This document shows, one piece after another, positions 1 through 5,100 of a stretch of DNA of 6,651 nucleotides. Under the pieces are notes generated by a model. It ran no database searches. It had not been told where the DNA came from and saw only the letters and a list, made by a program, of their open reading frames with translations. How positions within the stretch are numbered: position 1 is the first letter of the stretch; every line of letters begins with the position of its first letter. Source of the stretch: an uncultured Collinsella sp. (GTDB lineage Bacteria > Actinomycetota > Coriobacteriia > Coriobacteriales > Coriobacteriaceae); NCBI GenBank assembly GCA_900549275.1, contig URNU01000083.1, positions 1 through 6,651 of the forward strand, read 5' to 3'. The position numbers and the translations under genes were made by a program.

Positions 1-651
1 GTCGCGCTCGCGGGCGGCTTTGCGGGCGGGCTGGGCAACTCGCGCGACCAGGAGCCTTCGACGCTCATTGCCGGCGTGGCCGTGGCGACCGCGCTCATGC
101 CGCCCCTGTGCGCGGCGGGTTACGGCATTGCCATCGCGAACGGGTCGCTGTTCCTCTCGGCCCTCTACGAGTTTGGCATCAACGTCGTCTTTATCGCGCT
201 GGCGGCCGAAGCCGTGCTGCTTCTTTTGCGCACGCCGCTCAAGCGCGACCTGAACGGCGACGGTATTGTGACTGTCGAAGAAAACGCCGAGGTCAACGAG
301 CTATCGCGCAAGGTGCGCCGCCACATCATCGTGGGCACGGTGATCTTTGCCATCCCCTGCATCGTTATGACCGCGAGGTCTATTGGTTCGGCGCAGGCCG
401 GCGTGCAGGACGGCTACGGCGTCACCGAAACCACGCGCGAGCTTGCCGCAGTGCTGCCGGGCTTTAAGGATTACACCGTCGCCGTCGAGACCTCGGCCGC
501 CGAAGGCGACGAGGAGGGCATCGTCGAGCGCGAGATTGTCGCCCATGTGACGACAAGCGAAGCGCTTGGGGCACACGACCGTCACGTCGCCCGCAAGCTC
601 ATCGATCTCAATGTGCCCGAACTCGATCGCGTGGAGTTTGACGTGGAGTGA
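1..651 (+). CDS. DUF389-family integral membrane protein, C-terminal part (5' end outside window)
   Basis: The frame is open from base 1 to a TGA at 649-651, so the N-terminal part is missing; 216 residues are visible. Residues 5-45 carry the Gly-rich stretch, an NSRDQE segment and a GVAVATALMPPLCAAGYG segment, which resemble the conserved membrane core of DUF389 (TIGR00341-type) proteins. I see three hydrophobic segments, at about 20-46, 49-76 and 108-124. They are followed by a soluble acidic tail of about 90 residues ending in EFDVE. Between the second and third segments, residues 83-94 read as a 12-residue EF-hand-like loop (D1, N3, D5, G6, V8, E12). The family is found in bacteria and archaea and its biochemical role is not established; transport or sensing is only a guess. 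The gene converges on the dehydrogenase gene at 984-1943. The internal ATG at codon 33 lies inside the conserved core and is not the start. Family assignment is by recall of its motifs. Confidence 0.85.
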   Translation, partial: VALAGGFAGGLGNSRDQEPSTLIAGVAVATALMPPLCAAGYGIAIANGSLFLSALYEFGINVVFIALAAEAVLLLLRTPLKRDLNGDGIVTVEENAEVNELSRKVRRHIIVGTVIFAIPCIVMTARSIGSAQAGVQDGYGVTETTRELAAVLPGFKDYTVAVETSAAEGDEEGIVEREIVAHVTTSEALGAHDRHVARKLIDLNVPELDRVEFDVE

Positions 652-790
652 TGCCGGCGCGGGATGTTGCAAAGCGCACGTAGCAGCTCAGGGTATCGGT
701 GCCAAAGGAATCGACTTTGACAAACGGGGCAGTTTCGTCGCAGCCGTCTTCGCTACTCGATCCCATGTCGTCACCATCGAAGAATTCCAT
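608..790 (-). CDS. possible small hypothetical protein or gene remnant, 60 aa
   Basis: I do not recognise this ORF. From the ATG at 788-790 it reads 60 residues to a TGA at 608-610, starting MEFFDGDDMGSSSEDGCDET. The N-terminal third is strongly acidic and the C-terminus is basic and Pro/Arg-rich. An AAGGA sits about 10 nt before this ATG, which favours it over the in-frame ATG at 806-808 and the TTG at 836-838. Third codon positions are mostly C or G for about the first 45 codons. They become irregular near the end, where the ORF overlaps the DUF389 gene antisense by 44 nt. It could be a small gene, the 3' remnant of a decayed gene, or chance. There is no domain, signal peptide or membrane segment. 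It lies downstream of the dehydrogenase on the same strand. Confidence 0.2.
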   Translation of the reverse strand: MEFFDGDDMGSSSEDGCDETAPFVKVDSFGTDTLSCYVRFATSRAGITPRQTPRDRVRAH

Positions 791-983
791 CGCTGCCGTT
801 TCCTTCATATTCCAGGGCACTTGCCAAGCTCTGTCCAATTATGACTCGAAGCTTAACAAACGCCTCTTAAGGCTAGCTTAGGCTCGAGGCAGCCGGAGCT
901 GTTAGCCGCAAGATGCACAGGGGACGCGGGAATGCGATGATCCGCTTCCCTCCGTCCCCGACGGATCCCCGACGGATCATTTT
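652..983. other. intergenic region between convergent genes
   Basis: These 332 bases separate the stop of the DUF389 gene from the stop of the dehydrogenase. The left half (652-790) is covered by the doubtful minus-strand ORF at 608-790. A 60-codon plus-strand ORF beginning with GTG at 699 has no ribosome binding site and is not supported. Positions 840-915 show nothing that I can name. The right end (920-985) is rich in inverted repeats and carries a tandem repeat and a T-run next to the dehydrogenase stop codon. I see no tRNA, mobile element or CRISPR. Confidence 0.6.
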
Positions 984-985
984 TT
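937..985 (+). terminator. candidate intrinsic terminator for the plus-strand gene
   Basis: ATGATCCG (937-944) is the exact reverse complement of CGGATCAT (973-980). The second arm runs directly into a T-run (980-985). Inside the loop a smaller hairpin forms from TCCGTC (951-956) and GACGGA (960-965). A competing hairpin is possible with GGGGACG (920-926) pairing CGTCCCC (953-959) and GGGAA (928-932) pairing TTCCC (946-950). The T-run overlaps the last bases of the dehydrogenase stop codon (TAA on the minus strand, 984-986). It lies 286 nt or more after the DUF389 stop, which is far for a dedicated terminator. Confidence 0.4.
955..978. repeat. 11-bp tandem repeat, two copies
   Basis: The unit CCCCGACGGAT occurs at 956-966 and again immediately at 967-977. 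The match extends by one base on each side (T at 955 and 966, C at 967 and 978). Because each copy can pair with TCCGTC at 951-956, the duplication creates alternative stems within the candidate terminator. It probably arose by slippage or local duplication. Confidence 0.75.
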
Positions 986-1943
986 AGTACTTAAAGAAGC
1001 CCTCGCCCGAGCTTTCGCCCAGCTTGCCATCGTCGAGCATCTGCTTGAGGACGGATGCCATGGCCTTAAAGTTGTAGGGCATCATCATCTTTTTGAGCAA
1101 CGGGCTCACCAGGCCCGGCACCTTCTGGTACTGCATAACGATGTTGTAAGCCGTCTGGATACCAACCGTGTCGAATACGCGGAACGGACCCTTGGGGGCG
1201 CCGGTGCCACGCGTCCATGCGAGGTCGATGCTCTTGGGATCGCTCACGCCCGAGACATACAGGTCGAGGCCCGAAAGCAGCCATGGCACCAGCATGGAAT
1301 TGAGCAGGTAGCCGTTCTTTTCCTTGTTGACGGGCAGGGCAAGCATGCGAATGTCGTTGGCGAAGTCGACGAGCTCGTCGAAGTAGCGCTTGTCGGTTTG
1401 GTCCTGCGCCATGACCTCGGTCATGTTGTTCTTCCAGATGGAGTTGGCAAAGTGCAGCGACAGGTACTTCTCGGGGCGACCAGTGTACTTGGCAAAGGTG
1501 CTCGGCAGCAGCGTAGAGGAGTTCGTCACGACGACGGTTTTTTGCGGGAGAACCGGGGCGAGCTTTTTGTAGAAGTCGATCTTTGCCTGGGTGTCCTCGG
1601 CCATAGACTCGATGACCAAGTCGGCGTCGGCCACGGCTTTGGCGAGGTCGAGCTCCAACTTGAGTGTGGAGTAGGCACGCTCGACGGCGGCGAGCGACGC
1701 CTTTTTGTCGAAGGGCTGGCCACTATCGGCGATACCGGCGCACCACTCGCCTGTGCCATCCGCCATGCCCTCGATTGCCGCGATGTACTCCTCGCGCACA
1801 TGATCGATCTTGGGCTGTGTGCGGCCGATGCTGCCCTCGCTGCGCAGCCAGATCGTCACATCAAAGCCGCAGTAGGCAGCCTGAAAGGCAATCTGGCTTC
1901 CCAACACGCCGCCGCCGGCAACACAAACGGTCTTGTAGCTCAT
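984..1943 (-). CDS. 3-hydroxyacyl-CoA dehydrogenase family protein
   Basis: A complete gene of 319 residues, ATG at 1941-1943 and TAA at 984-986. The family oxidises (S)-3-hydroxyacyl-CoA to 3-oxoacyl-CoA, or the reverse, with a nicotinamide cofactor in the cytosol. The Rossmann motif is GGGVLG (residues 10-15) and the second conserved strand region is DLVIES (108-113). The catalytic set is present at family spacing: Ser143, His164, Glu176 (12 after His) and Asn215 in GYLLNS. The C-terminal helical domain runs from about 200 to 319 and ends GEGFFKY, where short-chain members usually have a similar G-x-GFY/F-like end. Two features are odd. The usual NPVP-like segment after His is NSIWKNN. The Asp expected at the end of strand 2 is replaced by Leu33-Arg34-Ser35, hinting at NADP(H). 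Residues 37-100 are more divergent than in typical Hbd/FadB proteins, so the substrate may differ from 3-hydroxybutyryl-CoA. It is downstream of the giant activase gene on the same strand but behind a terminator. Confidence 0.88.
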   Translation of the reverse strand: MSYKTVCVAGGGVLGSQIAFQAAYCGFDVTIWLRSEGSIGRTQPKIDHVREEYIAAIEGMADGTGEWCAGIADSGQPFDKKASLAAVERAYSTLKLELDLAKAVADADLVIESMAEDTQAKIDFYKKLAPVLPQKTVVVTNSSTLLPSTFAKYTGRPEKYLSLHFANSIWKNNMTEVMAQDQTDKRYFDELVDFANDIRMLALPVNKEKNGYLLNSMLVPWLLSGLDLYVSGVSDPKSIDLAWTRGTGAPKGPFRVFDTVGIQTAYNIVMQYQKVPGLVSPLLKKMMMPYNFKAMASVLKQMLDDGKLGESSGEGFFKY

Positions 1944-1951
1944 AGGAACAG

Positions 1952-1959
1952 TCCTCTCT
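1952..1959 (-). promoter_or_regulatory. ribosome binding site of the dehydrogenase gene
   Basis: On the minus strand AGAGAGGA ends 8 nt before the ATG at 1941-1943. This is a near-ideal Shine-Dalgarno sequence and spacing, and it fixes the start. The encoded N-terminus (MSYKTVCVAGGGVLG) also begins exactly where the Rossmann fold should. Confidence 0.75.
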
Positions 1960-2020
1960 TACGTAATTCCATAGATGTGTATTTATTCAACCGTAAGAGG
2001 GCTGCACGCTGGGGATGGGT

Positions 2021-2048
2021 TCTATAAACGGACGGTATTTCGCGGCAA
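2021..2048 (-). promoter_or_regulatory. candidate sigma-70-type promoter for the dehydrogenase gene
   Basis: On the minus strand TTGCCG (2043-2048) and TATAGA (2021-2026) are spaced by 16 bp, each matching consensus at 4 of 6 positions. It lies after the terminator of the upstream gene and about 80 nt before the ATG, so it could give the dehydrogenase its own transcript. A weaker alternative is TTACGG (1991-1996) with TATGGA (1968-1973), spaced 17 bp, which would leave a very short leader. Both are eye-level matches only. Confidence 0.25.
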
Positions 2049-2089
2049 ACGGCTACACCTGTTCATTATCTCAGGGTTCCATGTCCAAC

Positions 2090-2126
2090 AAAAACGGGTG
2101 GTAGCCGGTACGGCTACCACCCGTTT
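2090..2126 (-). terminator. strong intrinsic terminator after the activase fusion gene, possibly bidirectional
   Basis: A perfect 15-bp stem (arms 2092-2106 and 2112-2126) closes on a 5-nt loop. On the minus strand the stem is followed by TTTTTGTT, with five T residues at 2094-2090 that partly belong to the stem foot. It starts 28 nt beyond the TAG stop (2155-2157) of the giant gene. On the plus strand the stem is followed by the poorer TTTGTCT, so termination there would be weaker. It should stop most read-through from the giant gene into the dehydrogenase. Confidence 0.9.
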
Positions 2127-2154
2127 GTCTCATATCTAGCCCATAGCAGGCAAG

Positions 2155-5100
2155 CTACTTCTTAATGCCGCGTCCCAGACGCTTGGCGACCGATGCAACG
2201 GCCTCCTCGCTGGCCGGCCCACAGCTCACGCAACCGTCATGGGCACGCATCTGACCGGTGACCTCATCCATCGCGAGCGGCGCCACCTTCTCGAGCTTAA
2301 AGCCCTTACCGGCGCGCATGTTCTCCTTGGCCACGCTGATCATAAGCTTAATGCGGTTGAGCTGGTTGACCTCGGACGCACCGGGGTCGTAGTCCACCGC
2401 GACGATGTTGCTCTCGGGGTGCTGACGGCGCAGCTCCTTGATCACGGCCTTGCCCACCACGTGGTTAGGCAGGCACGCAAAGGGCTGCGTGCAGATGATA
2501 TTGGGTGCGCCATGGTCAATCAGGTCGAGCATCTCGGCCGTGAGCAGCCAGCCCTCGCCCATGTTGTTGCACACCGAAAGCACCGTGCGGGCCTTGTCGG
2601 CCATGGTGCCGATGCGCTCGGGCGCCTCAAAGCGGCGGGACTTTTCGAGCAGCTCCTCCACCGGCGTACGCATCCAGTCCACGAGCTTGATGAGCGCCTG
2701 CATGCCCGCACGCGTAGTGGCAGAACTTCCCAGCTCGTCCTTCTGCAGCTCGGCGTTGCTCATGGAGTACAGGAAGAAGTCGAGCAGGCCCGGTACCACG
2801 GCCTCGCAGCCCTCGCGCTCGATCACGTCGACCACATGGTTGTTAGCCGTGGGGTGGAACTTGACCAGAATCTCGCCGACCACGCCCACGCGCGGCTTGG
2901 TGCCCTCGCCCACGAGCGGCATGGTGTCGAACGCGCGGATGGCCTCGCGGCACAGCTTGGTGTAGTTGTGGCGGTTGAACTTGGGCGCCAGCTTGCGGGC
3001 TCGTGCCATGTATTCCTCGTAGAGCGCGTTGGCGGCACCGGGCGTGGCCTCGTACGGGCGGCAACGGTAGAGCATCTGCATCATCACGTCGCCAAAGAGC
3101 ACCGCGTAGACTGCCTGCTTAAGCAGCGCCGGCGTAATCTTAAAGCCGGGGTTGTCCTCGCCGAGCGCCACAGCCGAAAGCGAGATTACCGGGATCTCGG
3201 GGTGGCCGCTCTCGCGCAGGGCCTTGCGAATGAGTGCGATGTAGTTGGTGGCGCGGCAGCCGCCGCCGGTCTGGCTGATAACCACGGCCGTCTTGGACAG
3301 GTCGTACCGGCCGCTCTCGATGGCCTCCATAATCTGGCCCGTTACCAAAATCGACGGGTAGCAAATGTCATTGTTCACATAGCGCAGGCCGGCCTCGACG
3401 GCATCGTGATCGGTCGAGGGCAGCAGCTCCAAGTTGTAGCCGGCACCGCGGAATACCTCTTTGACCAGGTCAAAGTGAATCGGCGCCATCTGCGGGCACA
3501 GGATGGTGTAGCCCTCGTCACGCATCTGCTCGGTAAAGGGCACCTTGGGCCATGCGGTCGAGGCGCTCTCACGCTGCGCCTCGAACGTGTACTTGCGGCT
3601 CGCAAACGCGGGAGCATCCGTGGAGGGAGCCACCGGCGCGGCATCGCCCTGCTCGTAGGCCTCGCCCGCGGCCGTGGCCTCTGCCAGGCGCTCGGCCTCC
3701 TGGTCCTTGAGCGCTGCCATGAGTGAGCGAATACGGATACGCGCGGCGCCCAAGTTAGACACCTCGTCGATCTTGAGCACGGTGTAGATCTTGCCGCTGG
3801 CCTCCAGGATCTCCTGCACCTGATCGGTAGTCAGGGCATCCAAGCCGCAGCCGAAGGAGTTGAGCTGGATCAGGTCCAGGTCGTTGCGCATCGTCACAAA
3901 ACGGGCGACGGCGTACAGGCGGCTGTGGTACATCCACTGGTCGACGACGCGAATCGGACGCTCGGGCTTTACCAGGTGCGCAAGCGAATCCTCGGTAAAG
4001 ACCGCAAAGCCAAAGCTCGAGATAAGCTCGGGCAGGGCGTGGTTGATCTCGGGGTCGTTATGGTAGGGGCGGCCGGCGAGCACGATGCCGTGACCGCCGT
4101 GGTCCTCGACCCACTTAAGGGCCTCCTCGCCCATGGTCTGGATGTCCTCGTGGAAACGCGTATCGGCCTCAAAGGCAGCGTTGACGGCGGCATCGACCTC
4201 GGAGCGCGTGATCTTGGGTCCACGCACGCGACCGCGACCAGCCTCGGCATCGGCCACACGGTCGACGGCGAGCACCTGGTACAGACGGCGCTTGAGCTCG
4301 GTCTTGTCGTGATACGGCACAAACGGGTACAGGAACTCGATGTTCTGCTCGCGGATCTCGTCGATATTGAGTGCCAACGCCGTGGGGTAGCTCATGACGA
4401 TGGGGCAGTTATAGCAGTTGCCAGCCGTCGGATCCTCCTTGCGCTCCCAGCGCACGCACGGCATCCAGATAAAGTCGACGTCACGGTCGATGAGGTTCAT
4501 CACGTGGCCGTGGCTCATCTTGGCCGGGTAGCACACACTCTCGGACGGCATGGACTCGATGCCCGCCTGGTAGGTCTTCTTGCTCGACTGGTCGGACAGC
4601 TGCACGCTAAAGCCCAGGCGCGTAAAGAACGCGTGCCAGAAGGGGTAGTTCTCGTACATGTTGAGCGCGCGGGGGATGCCGACGGTGCCGCGCGGGGCCT
4701 CGTCGGGGCTCAGCACCTCGCGGTTAAACAGCAGCTCGTTTTTCTTTTTGAAGAGGTTGGGGGCCTCGGTCTTCTGCTTTTTGTGGCCGGCGCCCTTCTC
4801 GCAGCGGTTGCCGGTAATGAAGCGCCTGCCGCCGCCAAAGTCGTTGACGGTAAGCTGGCAGTTGTTAGAGCAACGGCCGCAGCGGACATGCTTTTGCGTC
4901 ACGGTGAGGTGCGCGATGTCCTCGGCCGAGAGGATGGTCGAGGTGCCGTCGGCGCCGGCGCGATCGCGGGCGAGCAGGGCCGCACCGTAGGCGCCCATGC
5001 AGCCGGCGATGTCGGGGCGCACGGCATGAACGCCCGTGAGCTGCTCAAACGCGCGCAGCGTGGCATCGGACATAAAGGTGCCGCCCTGGACGATCACCTG

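Noticed and set aside
76..651. An internal start for the DUF389 gene (GTG at 76 or ATG at 97)
   Set aside because: Conserved core residues of the family lie upstream of both in the same open frame, so the gene is simply cut by the window edge.
699..881. 60-codon plus-strand ORF in the intergenic region
   Set aside because: GTG start without a ribosome binding site, Ser-rich low-information translation, and poor third-position pattern compared with the opposite strand.
1405..1470. Dehydrogenase as a catalytically dead homologue
   Set aside because: Ser143, His164, Glu176 and Asn215 are all present at family spacing despite the altered segment between His and Glu.
1398..2027. 209-codon plus-strand ORF antisense to the dehydrogenase and its leader
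   Set aside because: It covers the conserved dehydrogenase gene in antisense, has no recognisable fold and no ribosome binding site; treated as a shadow.
2048..2060. CGGCTAC echo of a terminator arm in the dehydrogenase leader (compare 2111-2117)
   Set aside because: Only 7 bases match exactly; too short to claim an antiterminator or a regulator site.
2239..3726. 495-codon plus-strand ORF antisense to the giant gene
   Set aside because: The translation is His/Leu/Val/Arg/Ala-rich and without recognisable motifs. This is typical of a reverse-strand shadow of a G+C-rich gene, and the minus strand is clearly coding there.
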